A stretch of 6,074 nucleotides of DNA from Alphaproteobacteria bacterium (GTDB taxonomy: Bacteria > Pseudomonadota > Alphaproteobacteria > UBA9219): assembly GCA_028693775.1 (NCBI GenBank), contig JAQUUS010000104.1, forward strand, positions 1 through 6,074, given 5' to 3'. The notes under the pieces are model-generated. The model had not been told where the DNA came from. It was given only the letters and a program-made list of their open reading frames with translations, and made no database searches. Below are positions 1 to 6,074 of the stretch, in pieces (the stretch's first letter is position 1; every line of letters starts with the position of its first letter). Both the position numbers and the translations under genes were made by a program.

Positions 1-1986
1 CACGTCCCTGATCCGGTAGAAAGAGTGCGAGCGCACGACCCATTGGGGATCCTCCCCTGCGAGCGGCACAAGCGCATCGAGTATTTTCTGGGCCGCCGGC
101 TCTCCGCAATAGGGAACGATGCAATAAACTATCGACACGGCCCTGTTGCGCACGGATGAATCGGGACTCTTGACCAGTTCCGTCACAACGTCCGCAAGCC
201 GCTCGTTTGCAAGATCCGGCCGCGCGGCGAAGAACTCAGAGGCCGCGTTCGACAATTTCCAGTGTGCCCCTTCGTCCGGGACCGACACGAGCTTCCTGAC
301 GAACTCTTCGGCATCGACCTCTCCCACAAGGCAACGATATCGCCGAGCCACGCCCTCGAATTTCGCGCGTTCGGGCGTGTTGTATTTCGAGTTGCCCATG
401 AAAGGATCCCAGCCGTCGCCGATCATGGCGTCCGTCAATGCGCCGAGAAGGCCGGGAATCGCGGCATCCGGATTGAGCGCGACAATCTCGTCGACCACGG
501 ATTCGATATCCTCCGAATAGGCAAGATCGTCTTTTTTGAAATCCACGAGCAGCAAATCCGAAACAAGCGCCGATGTCGCCGAGCCGGGATCGATCCCCGC
601 ACACGCCTTGATCGCGCTCAAGGCTTCATTGATGACATCCCAGTTTATTTCGTTCGAGACGATAAAGCCAAGATCCTCGATCATATGAGGCTTGTAGAGA
701 TCGGGACGTTCGCAAACGGCCATGCGCGCCGCATTCAGCGAATTGACCGAAATTCTAACGGAATCCTTGTTGCTGTCGTCGACGGGATCGCGAAGAGTGC
801 CGCCGAACATCCTTTTCGCCTCGTCGAACAAGGCGCTCGTCTGCTCCTTGCTTGCCAAAAGGCTGTCCACATTCGAGCGGCCCGCCTTCAAAAAGGCATC
901 GACGGTTTCCGCCGTGATGTTCTCACGCAGGCCCGAGATCACAAAACCGAGCGCCTCGACGGCCGCAGAACCCGCACCGGGCTCTTTCGTAATGACCTTG
1001 GTCATATCCGCCACAAAGCTTCCGGACGGAATGGCCCCGTTGCGAACAAGCAAAAGAAGATTGTAAGACGCAGCCACCATTTCGCTCCCGCCATGGCCTT
1101 CGCCGCCAAGAGACGCGCGCAAAACCGCGTCGAAAACGCGGGGCGTCGAGAGTTCCGGATTGGCGTACAGCACATCCCACACTTCCATTTGGGCATGTGC
1201 GCGCATGCTATCCTTGTTGATGGCATCGAAAATATCCTCCGGCTTGTCCTTGCCGTCTTCCGCAAGGTCCAGAATCGCGAAAATCATATCCTCGGTCGCG
1301 AACGCCTGATTCCTGACGGCGACGGCCTTCAACAGATTCATGCGCGCTTCGCACAAATACCGCTCGTTTGCATAACCGGCGGGCCTGCGTGACATTTCTT
1401 TGACAAAGGCGGCATCGACAAGAACGGGATGTTGTTCGACAAGGACCTTGGCGATCTTGAGGCCCTCCAGGCTTGTCTCTCCGTCTTTGCTGCGGATATC
1501 GGCGCACGACTTTTGGAACAAGGCGCGGACGCTTTCGAAATTGGCCAATCCGGCCTCATAAACCGCATATTTGGCTATGCCGAGGCCGTACATCGCCTGC
1601 TTCGCCAACTCGGAAAGAACGTCGGGCGTGACATAGCCGGGCTGTCTTTTGAAAATCGAGCAAATGGCCTGATAGTTCTGGTCATAACGCACAAGCAGTT
1701 CGGGAGAAAGATAGTAATGCTTGCCGGAAACGGCCTCCAGCGCCGAAGTAAGGCATTCCTTGAGCGTCCCGCTCTTGAATATCGACTTTTCAGTGTCGAA
1801 AAGCTCGCCGATGGCGGCAGCCAAGGCGTCGTCCGACGAAAACGTCCCCACACCGATTGCCGCCAGCAGAACCCGCCGCCCGAACGCAACGGGCCAGTCT
1901 TTGGAAAGAGCCCGCCACTCCTGCATATCGCCGCTGCAAATGGCCTCGAACGCCTTTTGGCGTCCCGCAAGGACGGGCTTTTCGGC
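1..1986 (-). other. Alpha-solenoid (HEAT/ARM-like) repeat region of the left-hand gene, residues about 505-1166 and beyond
   Basis: From about residue 505 the translation becomes an unbroken series of amphipathic helices. Pro-centred turns recur: P620 (RQPGYVTPD), P691 (QHPVLVDAA), P781 (NPELSTP), P932 (RPDLYKP), P971, P1010 and P1094 (RPDLANE). The spacings among the last four are 39, 39 and 84, and the earlier ones are 71 and 90, consistent with a unit of roughly 36-45 residues with some unmarked copies. Helices carry HEAT-type 'VR' followed by small residues at 914-915 and 1116-1120. The repeats are still running at the left edge, so the array extends beyond it. Such solenoids normally provide elongated binding surfaces; the partner is unknown. 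The boundary at residue 505 is approximate. Confidence 0.7.
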
Positions 1987-3498
1987 TGCCTCGATAATCT
2001 GGCGGGGATCCGGAGCGTTGCCGATCCCGGATCCAACCATGGCGGCATGAAACAGGCGCATAAGGCCAAGCTTTTGATCCCGAACGTCGAAGCTCCTGCG
2101 AATTTTGCTCTCAAGCGCCCGGATTTCCGGGGTGAGATCCTGATTGAATTCGCCGCGCTCGCCGCGCGCCAGCATGTTTTTCTTGTTCGAGAGTTCGTCC
2201 ATCCATTCCTCGACCGCGTTTTCCTGATACGCGATCATGGCCTCGTCGACGGTAAGGGCCGACCAGTCGACGCGGAGCGTTTGCGTGGAGACCTGCCCGT
2301 CGGCATAGAGCCGGTTGTCCATGCGGAACACGCCCGATTTCCCGGCGTGGACAGGCGCGACAAACGCGGCCATGGTTTGGGTGAGCCTGCGGCAGGTGTT
2401 CAGGCTTCCGCTGTCTTCGCCGCCGTATATCTTGTTGGACGGAACGAGGATCGTCTCGCCCCTTTCGTTCCGAAACGGCTTGAGCAGCATGCGCATCAGC
2501 GGATAGCGCGCCGCAGAATCGCCCTTGAACACAACGTAGACGGCCAGCGTCCCGGCTTCGATATCCTTGGCGACAAAGAGGAAATTGCACCCGTCCTTGG
2601 CCATGCACGACAGCCACCGCTGGCCCGTGGATTCTTCGGCGATTTTTTGCGGATCGCGCGTAACGACGATCTGGAGTTTCCCGGCATTGAGCAGTCCGTC
2701 GGCCGGAAGCGCCTCGCGCCCGGCGATGCTTCTGAGCGAAGCCCTGCGGCTTGCCAGATCCAAAGCCGCACCGTTGCCCGCTCTCTCGCTCAGCTTGATG
2801 CGGCTGGTTTCGCGATCGAAAATATCGAGCAGTTCCCATTCATAGAGATCCTGAAGGTATCTGCCGAACCTCGGCCCCGCGCCCCAATCGTCCGCCTCGC
2901 CCTGTTTGCGAATTTGAAGTCTCGATAGATCCTGAGGATTCTGCCGGATCAAATGCCTGGCGATCTGCCGCGTCACCTTGGGCATCGCGGCAAGCTCGGC
3001 AGCAACGCTCCTGCCCGCTCGCTCCGTCTCGACAAGGCGAATGGCCCGCTCGTTATGGGCGTCGATAAAGCTCTGGATCTTGTTGACGCCAAGCTCGGTC
3101 TCTTCGGCAAAATCGATAACAAGGTCGTCTTCGCCTTCCGGGAAAAGCGTATCCCAGCGATCTCCGGGTTTTCGCTCCGCCGCAGCCCGGGCGAACGCCT
3201 CGCGGTCTCTTTCGTTAAAGGAAATCTTCCCCCGGTTGCCGCGCCCTTCCTTGTCGGGAATTTTTTGGGCGGCAATGGCCAGTTCGTCGGCGTTCTTGCC
3301 CCTCATTTGCGAGGGCAAGCCCGCAAGCGGCGCACTCTTTGCAATCGCCGTTTCGATAAACGCCGCGCGCGCTTCGAGGATTTCTTTCGAGACAGACACC
3401 TTGTCGGTCGCCGCCGTCTCGGCGAGAATCTCGTCGATCAACGACTTGTAGTTGTCGCGATTGATTTTTACATACAAGGCAAATGAGTTTTCGGCCAT
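1..3498 (-). CDS. Giant protein: uncharacterised N-terminal domain plus HEAT/ARM-like alpha-solenoid (C-terminus cut by the window edge)
   Basis: I do not recognise this gene. Reading the minus strand codon by codon from the ATG at 3498 gives 1,166 codons without a stop, running off the left edge, so the protein is longer than 1,166 residues. The start is supported by GGGAGA just upstream and by its position 2 bases after the previous gene's TGA. Residues 1-260 are charged and mostly helical-looking, with an acidic patch near 119-137. Residues about 267-366 hold an unusual conserved-looking block (STG..W.SCM at 290-299, KPF at 340-342, IYGG at 357-360). From about residue 500 there are amphipathic helical repeats with turns such as 'ANPELSTP' (779-786), 'ERPDL' (930-934) and 'ARPDL' (1092-1096), and a HEAT-like 'SSVRNRAVSIV' (1114-1124). 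There is no signal peptide or membrane segment, so it is probably cytoplasmic. The solenoid part is paralogous to the upstream gene. The existence of the gene is near certain; its function is unknown. Confidence 0.93.
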   Translation of the reverse strand, partial: MAENSFALYVKINRDNYKSLIDEILAETAATDKVSVSKEILEARAAFIETAIAKSAPLAGLPSQMRGKNADELAIAAQKIPDKEGRGNRGKISFNERDREAFARAAAERKPGDRWDTLFPEGEDDLVIDFAEETELGVNKIQSFIDAHNERAIRLVETERAGRSVAAELAAMPKVTRQIARHLIRQNPQDLSRLQIRKQGEADDWGAGPRFGRYLQDLYEWELLDIFDRETSRIKLSERAGNGAALDLASRRASLRSIAGREALPADGLLNAGKLQIVVTRDPQKIAEESTGQRWLSCMAKDGCNFLFVAKDIEAGTLAVYVVFKGDSAARYPLMRMLLKPFRNERGETILVPSNKIYGGEDSGSLNTCRRLTQTMAAFVAPVHAGKSGVFRMDNRLYADGQVSTQTLRVDWSALTVDEAMIAYQENAVEEWMDELSNKKNMLARGERGEFNQDLTPEIRALESKIRRSFDVRDQKLGLMRLFHAAMVGSGIGNAPDPRQIIEAAEKPVLAGRQKAFEAICSGDMQEWRALSKDWPVAFGRRVLLAAIGVGTFSSDDALAAAIGELFDTEKSIFKSGTLKECLTSALEAVSGKHYYLSPELLVRYDQNYQAICSIFKRQPGYVTPDVLSELAKQAMYGLGIAKYAVYEAGLANFESVRALFQKSCADIRSKDGETSLEGLKIAKVLVEQHPVLVDAAFVKEMSRRPAGYANERYLCEARMNLLKAVAVRNQAFATEDMIFAILDLAEDGKDKPEDIFDAINKDSMRAHAQMEVWDVLYANPELSTPRVFDAVLRASLGGEGHGGSEMVAASYNLLLLVRNGAIPSGSFVADMTKVITKEPGAGSAAVEALGFVISGLRENITAETVDAFLKAGRSNVDSLLASKEQTSALFDEAKRMFGGTLRDPVDDSNKDSVRISVNSLNAARMAVCERPDLYKPHMIEDLGFIVSNEINWDVINEALSAIKACAGIDPGSATSALVSDLLLVDFKKDDLAYSEDIESVVDEIVALNPDAAIPGLLGALTDAMIGDGWDPFMGNSKYNTPERAKFEGVARRYRCLVGEVDAEEFVRKLVSVPDEGAHWKLSNAASEFFAARPDLANERLADVVTELVKSPDSSVRNRAVSIVYCIVPYCGEPAAQKILDALVPLAGEDPQWVVRSHSFYRIRDV
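2401..2700 (-). other. Uncharacterised 'STG..W.SCM' domain core within the left-hand gene (residues about 267-366)
   Basis: This is the most distinctive part of the protein and does not look like solenoid. It begins with a probable beta strand, 'LQIVVTRDP' (275-283), followed by S290-T291-G292, W295, S297-C298-M299 and a second cysteine, C304. A second strand, 'TLAVYVVFKG' (317-326), follows G316. Then comes 'P-L-M-R-M-L-L-K-P-F' (333-342), 'GETILVP' (347-353) and 'KIYGG' (356-360), with a third cysteine at 369. Alternating strands and invariant-looking Gly, Trp, Cys, Arg and Lys suggest a compact alpha/beta fold that could be catalytic or ligand-binding. I recall similar 'ST..W.SCM' strings from unnamed bacterial and phage proteins, but this is memory, not a search. 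A loose resemblance to the 'HCVG...' core of PcfJ-type plasmid proteins was considered and not adopted. Confidence 0.45.
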
Positions 3499-3500
3499 GG

Positions 3501-6071
3501 TCAATCTCCCGCCGACGGCAACGTCAAGCCGCCTGCTTTGGAGGCCGGATCGGGCCTCGAGGAACGATCTTCTTCTTCGTCGCGCATGAAATGCGGATAG
3601 TCGAGCTCCAACGAAACGGCGGTATCGCGGGCTTCCTTCTTTACGCCTTCGTAGATGCCGGGTTTCTTGTCGAACGCCAACAGATCGTTCAGAAGGCCCT
3701 GAGAGATCCATCGAGGATATATGCAGCAAAGGCTGCGGACGCCTCTCAAAACAGTGAACTGGGCTTTGAAATTTGGATCCGACAAAGCCGCTCCCAACAT
3801 CGATCTCAGCACGGCCGTGCTGCCGAGTTCAGACGAAACCTTGATAAACTTGGCGACGCAGGAATAGGCGCTCTGGCGCACTTCGGCGTTTTCGGCGGAG
3901 ACGGCAAGGCTCATCACGCCTGCAAACCTGTTCTTCGTCGCCACGTCCGGGCTGGCAAGGACGCTCTGCTCCAGAACCCGGAGAAGCCCGGTGGCAACCA
4001 GGGGAGATTCGGACAGCGTCGCCTCGCGCACAAAGCTGCCGGCAAGCTCTTCGGTCATCTCATCTGGACGGCAGGTAAAAAATTTCATCCCGATCTTGAT
4101 GGCTTTTTCAAAAACGAAGCCATCGCCGCTATTTGTCCTGATCTCTTCCAAAACCCCTTCGCGCACGACATCGCAAGTCGCCTTGTCCGCAACGGGAAGG
4201 ATTTTCTCCAAAACCACGCTCGCCTCGTTTTCCCTGAGGGAGCAATGCAAGACAACGTTGTCGCGGAAAAACTCCGGGAAATCCCATGTGTATTTTCCGC
4301 TTTCGGACAGCGCGACCCCAAGAATGGCTTTGGCACTGTCGGCCGACATATAGCTTCGGTCGATCTCCAGCATCGCCATCATCACGTTCTGCGCGTTCCG
4401 GCGGACAAACAGCTCCATATCCCCGACGGCCATGATCGAAACCGGCTCGAACAGATCCTTCGAAGCGAGATCCGGCCTGTGCTTGAAAAGCGTTTCAAGC
4501 GCCTTCATTGCGGAACCGCGCGTGAGGCTGTTTTCGGTTCTGCAGGCAACGGCCATAAGATCGCGGGCGAGCGCCTCATCCGCCAAATCGGCACGGAAAT
4601 CGAGAACTTTCCTCAACGCCTTGACGGAATCTTCGTTGATCGAATAGTTCGCATAAACGTTGTCGCTTATTTTGGTCCTCGCGCCTTCCATAAGAACGTC
4701 AAACACGTCCTTCGTCACAAGCTCCGGCGCTTTTGCGAGCACATAGTTCAACGATTCTTCCGCCCCGTCGCGCCAGCCCTGCTCGACCGACGATGCAATC
4801 GTGCGGGCCAGGAAGAGCAAAGGTTCTCCGCGCACAAACTCTGGATTCGCAGCAATCGTTTTCGAAAGGGTGCGAAGCGCAAAATACATCGTATCGCCGC
4901 CGGTTTTGCATTCGGCATAGATGAGGTCGAAACCTTCCCTCGTGACGAGGGAAGGACATTGCGTGTATACGGTTTCCAGAGCGCGCAACGCCGCATTGCC
5001 GCGTTTGGGATCCCCGATCTTGGACAACGCCGTGTCGATGTCGAGGTCTTTCCCGAAAGCGAAAGGTTCCGACAATATCAAGCTCAGCGCCGAAAGAGCG
5101 CCATCGCGCGCGTACCTGTCATCGGAGAAAATGCTGCCTGTGAACATTTCCCGGACGAACCCGCCGTCGACAAGGCCGGGCCATGCCTCGACAATTTTTC
5201 TGATGCAATCGTACTTTCTCGCAATGCGGTCACTGCTCGTCTCCGGATACTCTCTCGCGAAGGACAGCGCAAACGGCATCAGATCTTCCCGTTTTTCGAT
5301 CAAGTCCAACAACACCGGGGCCATGGCCTGCACAACATTCCTGTCTTCGGAGCCGAACCGCGCGGCCATAGCCCTTGAGATAAACGAGGAGTCGACAATC
5401 TGCGGAGATCCGTGATTTGCAACGTCGCCCAAAAAATAAACCCCATGGATCGCCGTCACGTCCCGCCCCTCGATAATGGACGCAAAGACCTCGTCGATCA
5501 GGCTCTTCGAAATCAGGTCGGGACGTTCCGTTGCAACCGTCCGCAAGGCATTCATCGCTACGATGCCTGTTTTATCGCCCGCATGAGCCTCTTCCAAAAG
5601 CCGCAAAACGATCCCGGCTTCGGCCAGGTCCGGGCACGCGCCCATGGCCGCGCCGATGCATCCGATGGTTTCCTTGAGCGCGTCACCATGCTGCTTGTCG
5701 AGATCTGTCCTGAGTTCCTCGAAAAAGGCCCGCATGGCCTCGGGAGCTTTTTGCCCGGCCTGTCCAAGGATGTGCCTTGCAAGCGGCGACGTGAACCGAA
5801 AGGCCTCCTGCCCGATTTCAAACAAAAATTTGCTGTTTATTTCGCCGGGCGCATTCTCGACGATGCAGCCCATGGCCGAAAGATATTGGGCGTCCGCTTT
5901 GAAACGAAGCGACGAAGCGAGCGCATCGATGCATTCGGCAAACGTCTCGCCCTGAAAGTCATCGGCCCACAATTCGGTATACGCCCTGAGCTGCGGCAAG
6001 AATTTCTCGCCCTTGGCCTCGCTTGTCATGAGGGCCGCCAGCGTCATGAGTTGGCGGGTTCTCGTGTCCAT
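3501..6071 (-). CDS. Large HEAT/ARM-like alpha-solenoid repeat protein (856 residues; start may lie outside the window)
   Basis: I do not recognise a named family. The protein is helical throughout, with no signal peptide or membrane segment, so it is probably a cytoplasmic scaffold or binding protein. Repeat turns with a Pro-x-Leu core sit at P147, P184, P298, P373, P410, P449, P533, P708 and P786. The commonest form is '(R/A)P(D/E)L(V/A)(T/S)KD', for example 448-455 and 532-539. HEAT-type helices with Arg and following small residues occur at R322, R557 and R732. It ends in an acidic tail (DEEED 831-835) followed by a Ser/Pro/Gly-rich end that looks disordered. TGA at 3503-3501 is followed 2 bases later by the next gene's ATG. 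The ATG at 6071 has only three bases (GGC, in frame) before the window edge, so no ribosome binding site can be judged and the gene may begin further upstream. Confidence 0.9.
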   Translation of the reverse strand: MDTRTRQLMTLAALMTSEAKGEKFLPQLRAYTELWADDFQGETFAECIDALASSLRFKADAQYLSAMGCIVENAPGEINSKFLFEIGQEAFRFTSPLARHILGQAGQKAPEAMRAFFEELRTDLDKQHGDALKETIGCIGAAMGACPDLAEAGIVLRLLEEAHAGDKTGIVAMNALRTVATERPDLISKSLIDEVFASIIEGRDVTAIHGVYFLGDVANHGSPQIVDSSFISRAMAARFGSEDRNVVQAMAPVLLDLIEKREDLMPFALSFAREYPETSSDRIARKYDCIRKIVEAWPGLVDGGFVREMFTGSIFSDDRYARDGALSALSLILSEPFAFGKDLDIDTALSKIGDPKRGNAALRALETVYTQCPSLVTREGFDLIYAECKTGGDTMYFALRTLSKTIAANPEFVRGEPLLFLARTIASSVEQGWRDGAEESLNYVLAKAPELVTKDVFDVLMEGARTKISDNVYANYSINEDSVKALRKVLDFRADLADEALARDLMAVACRTENSLTRGSAMKALETLFKHRPDLASKDLFEPVSIMAVGDMELFVRRNAQNVMMAMLEIDRSYMSADSAKAILGVALSESGKYTWDFPEFFRDNVVLHCSLRENEASVVLEKILPVADKATCDVVREGVLEEIRTNSGDGFVFEKAIKIGMKFFTCRPDEMTEELAGSFVREATLSESPLVATGLLRVLEQSVLASPDVATKNRFAGVMSLAVSAENAEVRQSAYSCVAKFIKVSSELGSTAVLRSMLGAALSDPNFKAQFTVLRGVRSLCCIYPRWISQGLLNDLLAFDKKPGIYEGVKKEARDTAVSLELDYPHFMRDEEEDRSSRPDPASKAGGLTLPSAGD
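3505..3510 (-). promoter_or_regulatory. Shine-Dalgarno sequence for the left-hand gene
   Basis: The minus strand reads GGGAGATTGACCATG. The GGAG core (3509-3506) is 7 bases from the ATG at 3498, which is good spacing. It lies inside the last codons of the upstream gene and the TGA stop sits between it and the start. It therefore decides the start codon and suggests that ribosomes finishing the first gene can reinitiate on the second. Confidence 0.75.
3672..5654 (-). other. Tandem protein repeats, about 37-39 residues each, in the right-hand gene (residues about 140-800)
   Basis: Measured between successive turn prolines, spacings are 37 (147 to 184), 75 (298 to 373), 37 (373 to 410), 39 (410 to 449), 84 (449 to 533) and 78 (708 to 786); a degenerate turn at 493-496 (RADL) splits the 84 into 45 and 39, and one at P669 (RPDEM) lies 39 before P708. 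The 75, 78 and 84 values are about twice the unit. This is the length expected of HEAT or ARM repeats (two or three helices each). The copies are divergent in DNA sequence, so this is an old protein repeat array and not a recent tandem duplication. Confidence 0.75.
4933..4955. repeat. Perfect inverted repeat, 11-base arms around a single central base, inside the right-hand gene
   Basis: The arms CCTTCCCTCGT (4933-4943) and ACGAGGGAAGG (4945-4955) are exact reverse complements around G4944. In mRNA this could fold as a 9-base-pair stem with a 5-base loop. It encodes residues 373-380 (PSLVTREG) at one of the repeat turns. Only three T residues follow the stem in the transcribed direction and it lies in mid-gene, so it is not a convincing terminator. 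It could be chance, an mRNA structure, or a dyad bound by a protein. Confidence 0.6.
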
Positions 6072-6074
6072 GCC

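Noticed and set aside
262..1392. 376-codon open frame on the plus strand
   Set aside because: It is another aligned shadow of the left-hand gene, ending at the complement of a TCA codon. Its composition is Arg/His-rich and no motif is recognisable.
2006..2034. Inverted repeat GGATCCGG / CCGGATCC with a 13-base loop
   Set aside because: The arms contain the self-complementary GGATCC, which makes such pairs easy to form by chance. It lies within coding sequence.
2111..2839. 242-codon open frame on the minus strand in another frame
   Set aside because: It overlaps the left-hand gene out of frame. Its translation is Arg/Gly-rich low-complexity text, while the main frame is continuous through the region.
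1429..2928. 499-codon open frame on the plus strand
   Set aside because: It is the aligned complement of the left-hand gene, bounded only by its rare TCA and CTA codons. The minus strand encodes the convincing W.SCM and solenoid segments across the same bases.
3050..3120. Possible helix-turn-helix at residues 127-146 of the left-hand protein (AEETELGVNKIQSFI)
   Set aside because: 'LGV' followed by a helix recalls a helix-turn-helix, but the expected small residue four positions before the Gly is Glu (E133) and the supporting helices are not evident.
4481..4500. Hairpin with 8-base arms GCTTGAAA / TTTCAAGC around a 4-base loop
   Set aside because: About one such short stem is expected by chance in a window this size. 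It lies in mid-gene and has no T-run, so it is not reported as a terminator.
3483..5378. 631-codon open frame on the plus strand
   Set aside because: It is the codon-aligned complement of the right-hand solenoid gene. Its translation is rich in Arg, His and Gln with no repeat or domain pattern, and the minus-strand reading is far more protein-like.

Overview
The window is almost entirely coding on the minus strand. It holds two very large, adjacent, co-oriented genes separated by only 2 bases. No RNA gene, mobile element, CRISPR array, integrase, tRNA or promoter-bearing intergenic region can be supported. Base composition is moderately GC-rich (two sample 60-base stretches counted by eye gave 63% and 52%), and codon choice strongly avoids TTA, CTA and TCA. 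This fits a moderately high-GC bacterium, with an alphaproteobacterium a plausible but unproven guess. No gene here is a taxonomic marker.

Right part (6071 down to 3501, minus): an 856-residue, apparently all-helical protein built from HEAT/ARM-like alpha-solenoid repeats. A recurring 'P-x-L-(V/A)-(T/S)-K-x' turn recurs every 37-39 residues or at about twice that interval, and helices carry the HEAT-type 'VR..A...L' pattern. It ends in a short acidic, probably disordered tail. Its start lies 3 bases from the window edge, so the true N-terminus may lie outside.

Left part (3498 down to 1, minus): a second giant gene, open for 1,166 codons from an ATG with a good ribosome binding site and running off the left edge without a stop. 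Residues about 1-450 are a non-repeat region. Its centre (about 267-366) has a distinctive block 'STGQRWLSCM ... GTLAVYVV ... P-L-x-R-x-L-L-K-P-F ... IYGG' that I cannot assign to a named family. From about residue 500 onward it becomes an alpha-solenoid of the same type as the upstream protein, with a direct 10/16-identity local match between the two.

The two genes read as one operon with likely translational coupling. They encode two paralogous cytoplasmic solenoid proteins, at least one of which carries an uncharacterised N-terminal domain. Solenoids usually act as scaffolds or binding surfaces, so the simplest inference is that the pair works together, with the N-terminal domain supplying a specific activity. 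The function itself cannot be read from the sequence.
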